NCBI GenBank assembly: GCA_021234155.1
Contig: JAJEKV010000050.1
Coordinates: 6,473,199 to 6,537,198 of the forward strand
Direction: 5' to 3'
Length of the DNA: 64,000 nt
Source of the DNA: Isoetes taiwanensis
Taxonomy: Eukaryota > Streptophyta > Lycopodiopsida > Isoetales > Isoetaceae
Shown here: one piece after another, positions 1 to 9,882 of the stretch
How positions within the stretch are numbered: the first letter of the stretch is position 1
Layout of the letters: each line of letters starts with the position of its first letter
Program-made: the position numbers and the translations under genes
Notes under the pieces: generated by a model
Told to the model about the DNA's origin: nothing
What the model saw: the letters and a program-made list of their open reading frames with translations, nothing else
Databases searched by the model: none

Positions 1-1
1 A

Positions 2-214
2 TTATGAATCATCCATCACAAGCATAGTAACTGAGGTATCACCACAACCCTTCTCCAAAACCCAATTTTTGCAATCTTCAAGGACATCATTACATGAAAA
101 CCAAAACAAATTCACAACATTACATACTATTTTGCTGCGCAGCCACGGAACAGGGTTGCCTTTGGAAGCTCCCTCAATTATTCTTCTACTTTGGGAGTAA
201 AATAAATGGATCAT
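2..214 (-). CDS. unidentified C-terminal exon candidate
   Basis: A 70-codon open frame ends in TAA at the window edge. It reads like real protein, with several Trp and Cys residues and an ending in LVMDDS, but I do not recognise the family. No splice acceptor was fixed with confidence, so it may be a last exon or a chance frame. The surrounding 200-3,800 has no repeat signature, which fits a gene-bearing interval. Confidence is low because length is the main support. Confidence 0.18.
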   Translation of the reverse strand: MIHLFYSQSRRIIEGASKGNPVPWLRSKIVCNVVNLFWFSCNDVLEDCKNWVLEKGCGDTSVTMLVMDDS

Positions 215-1256
215 CTCAAGGATACATACATATATATCTGTTATATCGCCTCATTTGTATAGGGACCAAATGAACTAATGCATTGATGAGTCATATTCAA
301 CCTTTGAGAACAATTAGAGAAAGCAAGGCATCTCTAGACAAGGTACACTTCTTCCTTAATAGGCTCGTTGTATTTGGGTTTTGATGTTGCTGTAGATACA
401 GATCAGACAGAAGGTACCACTTGAAAATATGGCAGATAAAAGCATGAAGATAAAATCCATATCAAAATGAAGGCATTCAAAAAATGGTTCAACAATGCAT
501 ACCTATGCTGCTCAGGACCGCAAAAGCCCTCTATCATTCATGTTCTTGCCATTGATGAAGGAACTAGCCTTTTCGAGAAGGATTGCCAGCTACACGTTAA
601 AAAACGAAAGAAATAAAAAATATCTTTTTGCTACATGGGTGGACTGATCCTTTTCAAATCAAGGTCAAATGCAGCTTTGCATCCCTGTAGACAACAACAC
701 AGCCTTTAACAAACATGATCCCAGGTCTAAAATAGGACCACAAAACCCGAGCTCTGGGGGTAAAGTTATTTGCTATTATTGGGTATGCTTTCTATGTTTC
801 ACATAAGTCGGTCAGGGCCTTGGATCACCTTTAAAGCGATACAAATTGACCGTAAGAACTTAGGGTTGATCTACTAGCCCAGGAAAATAAGCATTCGCTT
901 CTAAATCCTGGAGTAGTTGAATGCCGGATCAATGCTAAAACGTAGCCCGAGAAGAGATTGGATGCAAAAATTGAGCAACACTTTCTATTGGATAACTTCA
1001 AGGGACAAACCTGAAGGGTATGTTGATAAGGGGCAGTGTCAAAAAAACCAGCCATGACCAGACTAGTGTAGCTACACTGTTCTGCCCTACAAAAATGACC
1101 AAGCACACAAAGTTAATAAAGAGGATCAAACATCTTGGCTCAGAAAACAACCACTCAGTCACAAGAGCATGAACATCAGATGCATTGCCAATGTTAGAGC
1201 TCAAAGCGGTTTCAAATTGCCATCTCTTCTGCGGCAATCGCACATTGAAAGGGATC

Positions 1257-1504
1257 CTACTTGACATACAACATGCCCACAATGGCAAGCAAGATCACAA
1301 GCAAAGCACAAACATATAAGATCTGGAAAAGGTGAATCCAGCCACACAAGGATCCACTGGAGTAAGCGTCACGCAACATTCTTTGGCATCCAGTTATTAG
1401 AACCGCCATATAAGCAAATGTAAAAAGCGATTGGAATCGATGTCGATTGTAAATGTGTGTATGCAATGCAGTTTGGAGCCAACTCGGCAAAGCGGCATCG
1501 AGGT
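1257..1504 (-). CDS. unidentified open segment with a C-terminal membrane helix
   Basis: An open frame of about 80 codons runs from near 1504 down to a TAG at 1257-1259. The last 30 residues are strongly hydrophobic (ILYVCALLVILLAIVGMLYV) and would make one membrane span with a one-residue basic tail, so a tail-anchored protein is one reading. The stretch before it holds His/Arg-rich residues and a YMAVLITGC patch. No family was recognised and no partner exon was proven. It could be the last exon of a minus-strand gene or chance. The other open frames at 831-1288 overlap it in other frames and were not kept. Confidence 0.2.
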
Positions 1505-3863
1505 CCCGCCATTTCTAAGCTTCTATAAAATATCCGCCATGTCTGGCCTCCCGATTTAAACAGGCCTCAAGTTTTGCAAAAACACAAAAGGCATAAAGCC
1601 TAGCTTCACATGCCTGAGATACATTTGCCATGTTGGCATGAGCACAAAAAGGCCAAACCTGCAGCCAGATTGGGCTTGCCCACCAAGCTTAATGGAAGCT
1701 CTAAAATTAAGTCTAAGTACGTACCAGCGAAAGGTATGTCATATATGCATCAAGAAGAGCAACACACTGCAGAACAGATAGAATGACCACCAATTAAATT
1801 ATCGTCCTTCTAACATCAAACATACCCTATTTCTTGTAAGTAAAACCATCGGGCACACGCCCTTGAGACTACAGTTACAGAAAATGCTCGATAAAGCCAA
1901 AACATAAAGTCATCTTTTGTAAACATACATGGCAAGACCAAGCAATTACTCTCATCAATCTAAAACTTCAATTGCGTTACTCATCTTAACCAGAACAGAA
2001 GGACATAGAGACCATAACCATTTCCTCTGCATGTGATGTTGAATAGACATGTAAGTTGGTTTCCTATAGACTAGATTGCAGAAAGAGGGCTTTTCCTTTT
2101 TTAGACATTATCTGAAGTCCAGCCTCTCTGTAATAAGATTTGAAGCTGTAAAACAGAGTTAAATGCCTAGTTAAATGCACTACTTAAGTTTCCTAGTGTG
2201 GAAATGCCCTGGTTAAATGAATAAGTACAATGATAGCGTAAGCCCATTGCTCTAGACATTGAAGAGTGCAGATGCCATTGCTATTACTATCACTATATGC
2301 AACAGGGAAGAAATATGGATGCTCGTACTCTAATCTATTGGGGTCTGTCGCAGAAAATGTTGTAAGAGGTACCTAATAGCTCCTGCCATGTGAGCTATGA
2401 AGTGAGAGACCACAGATGTCTGGTGCCCTACGATGGCCACAATTTGTTCATTCACTAGCTCCATAGCTGCCCAAAAAAGGCATAGATATACTTTCACCTT
2501 AAAGCCTCAAATGAAAGTGATAGTTTGAGTAGATTCACCTGCAGCACTGTCCTAGAAGCTTGAACTCAAAGGTTCGTCTTCTAATAGCTGGGAAATTTTA
2601 GCAGATGATCAGCCTGAAGAAAATAAGAAAAAGACCATTCTCATAAATTCAACCCAAGGAAGTTCTAGCAGCTTGTGACAAAGAAAATAAGCACAGCTCA
2701 TGCATTACGGCTAGAAGAGGGAAAAAGCCTTCATATCCTAGCTTGTGTAAGGCTGCTTTCTCCAACTGCCTGACATGCTCCCTTGAGTAGCCACATCTGG
2801 ATTATTAAAATGTTTCTTCTCAAAATGGTTGCAAACCAAATTTAAACATCGACCATGACAATTGCTAAAGTAGAACACCTACTTCCCACTATATCTCAGC
2901 TCGAGTATTTCCTGCTCCCTTGACTCAAGTTTTGTCTTCATAGGGTTGTTCAGCTCCTCTTGGGAAAAGACAATATGAAATGTCTGCAATTTTGGATATT
3001 GATGAAGCTCAAAACTCCACAAAGCCTTTCTCAGCCATTATCCAGGGCTGCATTTCAATATTTGGATCTGCTAGAAACTGTGGCAGAAAAAAAAGTTGAC
3101 AAAATTGTATTAGCCCTCCATAAGCAAAGGAATCCGAGTTCTATTTAACATAGCAAAAGTGTGAGACCTAAAGCAGATAATACTATCCAGATCATGATTC
3201 AGAGAATGAAATAATATACAAAGGTGGATCTATGCATGAAATTGATATAACTGTTCATTTAGCAAGCATGGATACGCTGGAGCCATAAAGAATCATATCA
3301 AAATGGGCCACAAAGGATTAATACAGCTAATAACTCAGAATGTTGGAAGCATATTTATTTGCCATCAATGGCAGAACTGTGAGTGGAACATGCTGGCTTA
3401 ATGCTCAAAAATATAGCAGTTGAATGGGAGGTCTCCATACATCATTATGCTAGACAAGTCCCATGCACAATATTAATGCAAAAGCAGATTTATTATGTTG
3501 CAGTAACCATGAGTCATGGCAGTCTAAATGTAGTACGAGACTCGAAAACAATCAGACTCTATCTTAGACATTCAGCAAAAAACTACATGTCTCTCATATG
3601 ATAGAGGAAGAATACGTAAGGCAAAAATAAATCGAGAGAGATTATCATAAATAGAGAGAGAGTATCATAAGCTAAGCTATTACTACTAGATTTTACGATA
3701 AAGCAGCGCATAGCGCATCTTGCTACAGCAATGATTTAGAAGATGCAATCTGTGTATTGAACCCCTTTAACCCAGAAGTTCACCTAATCTATTTAGTAGA
3801 AATTAAAGCAACCTGATCACCAGAGGCAGCAAAACTAAATTACAGAGATGCATAACAGCAAAC

Positions 3864-3980
3864 CTGATAAGCTTGGACGTCACTATAGTCAGACCATTCA
3901 TGAGTGTTGATTCCTGAAGTATTGATGCTTGAGAGAAAATCATAGTAGAAATTGCTTGGGCTTCATATACTGCCACTTCC
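3864..3980 (-). CDS. unidentified internal exon
   Basis: This 117-nt segment has a good acceptor (CATTTGCAG just above 3980) and a donor (CAG then GTTTGC at 3864/3863). Read with one leading and two trailing bases, it is open for 38 codons and encodes an even, helix-like sequence (EVAVYEAQAISTMIFSQASI at the start, LMNGLTIVTSKLI at the end). The length is a multiple of three. I do not recognise the protein. It is the best-supported exon in the first 5 kb and suggests a minus-strand spliced gene whose promoter may lie around 4.9-5.3 kb. Confidence 0.35.
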
Positions 3981-5078
3981 CTGCAAATGAAAAACGGAGC
4001 TGAGGCTATCAAAAACAAATGCAAACGATAAAATACAGACCCAAAAACACATGGGTAAGCTTGCAACAATGCTCTGGGTGCTTTGGCATAATTCGAATCA
4101 AAGGTAGATGGTAGCGATCACCGAAATCCCTGCCGGACTTTATGATCCCTGTCGGACGTTGCACACCAGACTACAACAGCCGCCCTTCTTCTTGAAGCAG
4201 AACTGGAGTGGTGCCCAACAATTTCGAACAAAAATTTAGTACCCACGATCCTGAGAACCAGATCACTGCCAAAACCTAGCCATAGATAACACTTAAAAGG
4301 CACAGAATGAAGCTCGGTCAAGGCCCGAACCCGAAAACACAAAGCAGAAAGAAACCAGGCAGAAAGCTGAAGAAATGCGAAATCTGGCGGCAGATTATTC
4401 ATCCGAGATGGCCATTAATCTCCACCCGAGTAAAAGGAAAACCCAAATCGGCCCCAATCCACATTGCTTGCAAGCCCACGGAGGAAAAAAGGCGGAGCTA
4501 ACTGCCCTGCTCCTCTACCAGACATTGTGTGAAGAACAAAGAATGGCTCCAAGTATTTCAAAAAATGCATATGAAATCATCTGATTACTACAATAAGAAG
4601 CTCGAATTTAACAGAGCAAGCCAAAAACTTCAAAGAGCTGAAGAAAGCACTCGAAACTGATCAAACAACAGGGAATAAATCAGGGCGCCCAGCTTGCCAT
4701 GCCAGGCTTGAAATGCTGAAGATGCAGATCCGGCATTAGATAGCCTGAAGAATTCGACTGTAGAAGCTTGGCTATGGCGGGTGATACACGTTATTCTAAA
4801 AGCTTTAACAATTGCCCGCTCGGAGTTACCAAAATTAAATGCCATCGGACCTATCATCGAGGAATGCCCGAACCATTGACCCAAAATGACCCAAAATTAA
4901 ATTCATAGAATGAATTTAGAAGAAATAAAAGGAAAAAATAACATGTCCGACGGCCTCGATCAAAACCCCCAAATTAAATACCCAAATCCAACGGCATATA
5001 TCAGAAGCCCCAAATAGATTTAAATTCTTAAATCTAACGGTCTAGAACAAAAGCCCCAAATAAAGGGGCTTTAAATCT

Positions 5079-5330
5079 GGGCCGTCGATCTCGCACATTC
5101 GACGGCCCAAAAGGCGACACCTCAATCTCTACCAAAAGGGGGCAAGCCACAAAAATTGAATTGGGGCTTTTGTTGTGGGCCGTTCATCTCAGAGATGGAC
5201 GGCTGAGATCAATCTCTACCAAAATTTTGGTACACCAATAAGAGGGATGCTTGGGGAGTTACGAGGTGGCACCGTCTGGACCGTCCATCTTTGAGATGGA
5301 CGGCCGAGATCAATCTCTACCAACATTTTG
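5079..5330. repeat. three hairpin-forming direct repeats
   Basis: Three related units about 100 bp apart each contain a near-perfect inverted repeat: 5081-5106 (gccgtcgatct...cgacggc), 5179-5203 (gccgttcatct...gatggacggc) and 5281-5303 (ccgtccatct tt gagatggacgg). The second and third are followed by gagatcaatctctaccaa, itself a small palindrome. The stems vary in sequence but keep pairing. The role is unknown; they lie upstream of the minus-strand exon candidates and of a possible plus-strand start at 5520. Confidence 0.6.
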
Positions 5331-5519
5331 TGGCATTAATCTCTACACCATTTGTGGCGCTGCCAACATTTGTGGCACCCAATATAATTGTATATATATA
5401 AGGATATAAGGATAAGGATAAGAGATAATGATAATGATATATAGGATAAGCAATTGAATATAGTCGTATTTTGACAATTGAACTTATTTTCTCACACAAT
5501 AGCTAGAAACGTTGCCTCA

Positions 5520-5582
5520 ATGGCATTAAGATGGTTGAGCATAGCCATGCTCTCAAGAAATTGTCCAATATCTATTTTTTAA
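5520..5582 (+). CDS. 20-codon ORF resembling an organellar presequence
   Basis: A short ATG frame (MALRWLSIAMLSRNCPISIF then TAA) has no acidic residues and carries spaced Arg and hydrophobic residues, like a mitochondrial targeting start. It could be exon 1 read past its donor, or an unrelated upstream ORF. No donor was clear inside it. It lies just after the hairpin repeats and before exon-like segments at 6.7-7.0 kb. Speculative. Confidence 0.15.
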   Translation: MALRWLSIAMLSRNCPISIF

Positions 5583-6764
5583 ATTTGGTTTTTCTGGCTG
5601 GTAGAAAACTTTTAGGATTTTTTTTTCATTTTTTAAGGTGGTTTCTCTAGGTTAAAAGGGTTTTGACAGTCAGGAAAACTTTTCAAGATTCCAAAGATTG
5701 AGAAATCATTTTTGTATGATTTTGATATTGGCCGAATTAGGAATTTTTCTTCAGGTAAAGCCTTCTGTACTCCTTTTCACGATTTCACCATTTCTTGATA
5801 TTTTTTGATGTTATCCAACCCTACTTTATTTTAGTAACATCGTAAATATACACATGTGCTGATCTAGCTCGCTAAGCAAGTTCATCTGTAGTTCTTGTCC
5901 TTTTGTTCTAAGTAAACATACCGTTGGAGCACGCCTGCAGTTAAGATGCTACCATAGACTGTCGAAATCTGGCCTTAGGCTGTGCTGCAGAATAGGTATT
6001 GTGATATCATGTGTCGTTTAATCTATTTAAAATTGTTTTGCCATAGGAAGTATTTGCTCCTCCCATATCTGATTATTTTTAAAGGCTTGAAATATGAATT
6101 TTTTGGGTTCTTGCATATGCCAGAATCGTCGTCTATAATTCTATATTCAGATATTGAGGATGAATCTGTCTGAATACATATAGTTTTTACATGCTATCAC
6201 ATCAACATTCGAGAGTCGTATGTATGGATGTTTTTGTCTCTCAGAATCATGATTTATATTCTTCTGTTTAATATCTTCTGTCATAGATACACACAGGTGG
6301 AAGGCTTGGAATCTGTATCCCGTTTTCACGGCTTCTGTAAATGGATTTGCCGTGGAATTGATATATTATAGGGTTTTCAGTATTTAAAATCCACCCGACC
6401 ATAACTGTAACATCACATCCAGATTTGTTTCAAATCTGACTCCTAAGTCTTTCTATGTCAGATGCCTTTGTTCCTCTGTTAGCTGAAAAGAAGGTTCTTT
6501 TGGAACTTCAAATACTTCTGAAACTGGACATGGAAGGGATAAGTATTGTGAAGGATAATCATTGGGATTGTTTTTTATTTTCGTCAAGGATGCAGATCAT
6601 AATTTGGTACAATCAATTATTTGCAAACTTGCCAGGTTGCTAGCCAACATTACAAGGTAGCGATGTCTTTCCTTTATTTGTATTACTTATTATAGATTGA
6701 GAATGGCGAGAATGTTTGAAAGTCTTCCCTGTTTGGACTTGCTGACCATCTTTTTATCTTGCAG

Positions 6765-6955
6765 GTCTATCTTTACAATTTGAAAAGAACATCACCATCA
6801 GCAGACAACCTTGATGTTTTGGAAGCAACATGTAAGGAAGTTAATTTCCTCCAAACATCTCTCTTTCAAGATTTATTCGCGCATTGGCCATCTTTTTATC
6901 TTGCAGGTCTATCTTTACATCATCTGAGAATGCTTCCGTGCTTTGGAAGCAACAT
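6765..6955 (+). repeat. tandemly duplicated mini-exon-like segment
   Basis: Two copies about 140 bp apart share an acceptor-like tract (catctttttatcttgcag), then gtctatctttaca, and end in ggaagcaacat followed by GTAAGG or GTAAAG. This gives candidate exons at 6765-6831 (67 nt) and 6907-6955 (49 nt). The middles differ. The pattern suggests duplication of an exon with both splice sites. The reading frame and product are unknown. Confidence 0.35.
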
Positions 6956-7291
6956 GTAAAGAAGTTTATTTCTTTGAGTTTAAGATCAGAGTATCTAAGT
7001 GAGGATAACTTATGCTGGATAATTTGGCTTGTTTAACGTTATGTATGGATCAGTATAGAACTGAGACAAAACTCTTGCAGTCCAGAAATCAAATCTCTAA
7101 CATGTGCTCAGGTAGATCAGAAAATAACACCTTATACCATATTTGTTCTTAAGCCCAATTTCGCTAGGATTTTGACTGTGTATGTCTTCTTGGCTTTACT
7201 GGTTGAAATGGATCTTGGCTTCAAAGATGCCACAGAGCGCATCAATCTACACCTTCTGCCTCTGCCCTCGGGATCCCTGATCCCTCCACGG

Positions 7292-7683
7292 TGTTACAGT
7301 CTTCCCTAAAGACTTAGATTGATGATAGCAATAAGTGATTTGCTCAAGAACTGTTCTTGCTTACAGTATGCTGCTCCCTTCAAGAAAATATAGGTCTTAT
7401 ATACAGAGCCCCAAACTGGAATTTGAAGGGCTCCCCCTGAAGCTCAAGGGCCGATTTGACCAAATCGATCCATCTCCTGGCTTTTAGATCCCTCATGGGA
7501 TCAAATCGACCTCTGATATGGCAGATCCGGGAGGTTGCATGCACCACAGCCCAGCCTGATGGCTGTGGGCTTGCCCATCCAATCGGGCCATGCCACCTCA
7601 CCCATTAATGGGGATTTGTTTGCATAGCTAAGAGTTTTAATTTAGTTTACCTTTTTTCCATGTATCTTAACATGTTCATAACA
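7292..7683 (-). repeat. 3' LTR of the gypsy element
   Basis: The 392-bp segment begins TGTTAC and ends ATAACA on the plus strand, the usual TG...CA LTR ends within a short inverted repeat. It lies directly next to a purine tract on the minus strand, as expected for the 3' LTR of a minus-strand element. The matching 5' LTR was not found; the far end of the element is rearranged beyond 14 kb. Confidence 0.6.
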
Positions 7684-7697
7684 TACCTCCCCCTTTC
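7684..7697 (-). promoter_or_regulatory. polypurine tract of the gypsy element
   Basis: The minus strand reads gaaagggggaggta directly before the LTR start TGTTATG. This is the position and composition of the plus-strand primer site of an LTR retrotransposon. Confidence 0.6.
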
Positions 7698-7902
7698 AAA
7701 TCCTTGGTCCCCAAGGATTGTGGGAGTGTATTTCGAAACCTGTTCCCTGGGTCACCTCATGACCATGGTTTCGTAGCTCATAGTTGCAGATGTCCTTACT
7801 TGCCATCCCAGATGCAAGCCCATAATTTATGCCTCCACTGATTTTGAGTTAAATGAGGTTTTGCTACACGTACACTTCACTCTCAATTGGTCTCCGTGGA
7901 CA

Positions 7903-8567
7903 CTAAAAACCTATTCTATTCTCCCACGTGGCCTTGGAGAGTGATTGACCTCGCCACAAGATCAAGTACTCTGCAATATCTCTATTGCGCAGCTTCCGAA
8001 TGCGAGTGTCTAGAATCGCCTCAGGAATTACCTCAGAGCTAAGGGCTAGGGGTATTGTTGCTGGAGCAATTACGTTGTCTGTGGACAATATTGCTTTCTT
8101 AAGTTGGCTTACATGGAATACAGGATGCACTCCTATTTCATCTGGAAGCTCTAACTCATATGTTGTCTCATTGATCCTTCTTAACACTTTGAAGGGTCCA
8201 GCATATCGGGGCGTCAATTTGGGAATCTTTCCCTTGACCAATGGCTTCAAGGTCCCAACCTTGAGTGCCGAGGGGTAAACTATTCGTAAGAATGCATACT
8301 CACCTTCCTTGAAGGTTACCTTAGTCTGGCTCGATCTTGAGCCTTCTTTAAGTTTGCCCTATACTGATATAATATGGCTTGCATATCTTCCAACATATGG
8401 ATAGCCGCATCAGTTTTCAGGGCTTGGTTAGACCCAGTATATGATCTTGGGTTCCTACCCATCATTGCCATAAGGGGACTCATTTTGGTTCCCGTGTGGT
8501 ATGCGTTGTTGTAAGCGAACTCTACAAAGGGTAAATATTCCTCCCACTTGGACTGTATTTCAAACAC
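7903..8567 (-). pseudogene. gypsy integrase C-terminus and chromodomain, broken
   Basis: Two minus-strand frames together cover the end of a Ty3/gypsy polyprotein. 8316-8567 carries the integrase tail signature (WEEYLPFVEFAYN, then TGTKMSPLMAMMGRNP). 7903-8250 continues with the GPFKVL motif, the HPVFHVSQLKK motif typical of plant gypsy integrases, and a short chromodomain-like end (ILWRGQSLSKATWE). A frame change lies between 8250 and 8316. The catalytic core of integrase is missing: the frame joins straight to truncated RNase H near 8570. This places the element with chromoviruses. It is a relic, not a working gene. Confidence 0.75.
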
Positions 8568-8569
8568 AA

Positions 8570-9196
8570 AACTTCAAACACAAAACTTGCCGGATTTAAT
8601 TTACGACTCTCATAAGCCACAACATGCCCTTGTTGCATTAGAACTGCTCCCAGATCTTGTCCACATGCGTCAGTATAAACTTCAAAGGGCAAATTTAAAT
8701 CCGGAATTTTTAGAATTGGTTCACTTGAAAGTAAATCCTTGATTCGTTCAAAGGATATTCTTTGTTCCTTCCCCCACACAAAGGGTTGCCCTTTCTTAAG
8801 TTGGTCTGTAAGGGGGATAGCCACTTTTGAAAACTTGGGAATGAATTTCCTATAATAAGTGGCTAAGCCTAGAAAACTCCTTATATTGGGAACATCTATA
8901 AGTTCTGGCCATTCCCTTATGGCTCGTACTTTGTCTGGATCTGGGGCCAAACCCTTTTCCGAGACTATGTGTCCCAAGTATGCTACTTCTTGTTTTAGAA
9001 ATTCACATTTGGAGATTTTGGCATAAAGTTTGTGCTCCCGGAGCATCATCAATACCTTTTCCAAGTGTTCCAAGTGCTCCTCTTTACTCCTTGAGTAAAT
9101 CAGAATATCATCCAGGAATATTTGGATAAATTTGTCTAGATACCGTTGGAAAACAGTGTTCATCAGCCGCATAAATGTGGCTGGGGCATTTACTAA
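8570..9196 (-). pseudogene. gypsy reverse transcriptase C-part and RNase H N-part
   Basis: A minus-strand frame encodes the second half of a Ty3/gypsy reverse transcriptase. It contains APATFMRLMN, then the active-site motif FLDDILIYS (near 9110), GHIVSEKGL, SFLGLATYYRKFI and the RNase H opening EVYTDACGQDLGAVL. RNase H then stops short and fuses to the integrase tail. Two adjacent copies of a 14-bp sequence (caaacacaaaactt at 8561-8574 and 8575-8588) mark the deletion joint. The upstream half of the same protein lies at 13195-13963, because a LINE inserted between the MPFGL and NAPATF codons. Confidence 0.85.
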
Positions 9197-9198
9197 TT

Positions 9199-9882
9199 AT
9201 GGCAGGCAGCACAAGAAAAAACAAGAATTCTTCCACGAATCCGGCAGAGGGAGAATTTATCTTGACTCAAAATGCTTGGGAATTACTGATGACGAAAATC
9301 TCAGCTTTGGACGCAATACCAGAAGAAGTCAAACATATACGAACTCTGCTGGACACAGTGGCTTCTTTGCAATCCCAGGTGGAAGTCCTTGAAGGAAAAA
9401 TCGAACTACTTGAACAGGCAAAACAGCAATCATCTGAAAATCTTGAAAATCTTGATCTAAAATCAGAAGTTCAATCAGTTCTTGCCGAGGAAAGGGAACG
9501 CCACAAGAGATCTTTGAGGGTACGAATTATTGGGGTGCCAGAAACAGCTAAAGAAAAAACCAAAGACAAGGCTCTTGAATTTTGCAAGGAACAGTTGAAG
9601 ATGGATGACCCGTTCATCCTTGATGCTTGGAGGACTGGAAAAAAGGTGGAGGACAAAATTCGTCACATTCTGGTCAAGTGCAGGGACGAGGCATCTAGAG
9701 TAGAACTTTTGAAGCAGGGACCAATGCTGAAAGGCACTGATTACCGAGTATGCGAGGATCTCACATGGCAACAGCTCCAAAACCGTCCGGATGCCATTCG
9801 GCAAGTGAAAGAAGCAAGAGCCTCTGGGAAATGGGCAGTCTACCAGAATGGCCAGGTAATCATCAAAGATAGAGTAGAATAG
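9199..9882 (+). CDS. LINE ORF1 nucleic-acid-binding protein
   Basis: About 227 residues start at the ATG at 9199, chosen because upstream codons belong to the interrupted gypsy element. The start is polar and basic (MAGSTRKNKN). Residues near 30-100 have heptad spacing and many Glu/Gln/Leu, consistent with a coiled coil. The second half resembles the L1 ORF1p RRM and C-terminal domain: SLRVRIIGVPE, then FILDAWRTGK, then a QGPMLKGTDYRVCEDLT stretch. L1 ORF1p binds its RNA as a trimer and is needed for retrotransposition; the same job is inferred here. It ends in a single TAG, after which the same frame continues into ORF2. A matching ORF1 fragment survives at 34613-34746. Confidence 0.75.
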   Translation: MAGSTRKNKNSSTNPAEGEFILTQNAWELLMTKISALDAIPEEVKHIRTLLDTVASLQSQVEVLEGKIELLEQAKQQSSENLENLDLKSEVQSVLAEERERHKRSLRVRIIGVPETAKEKTKDKALEFCKEQLKMDDPFILDAWRTGKKVEDKIRHILVKCRDEASRVELLKQGPMLKGTDYRVCEDLTWQQLQNRPDAIRQVKEARASGKWAVYQNGQVIIKDRVE

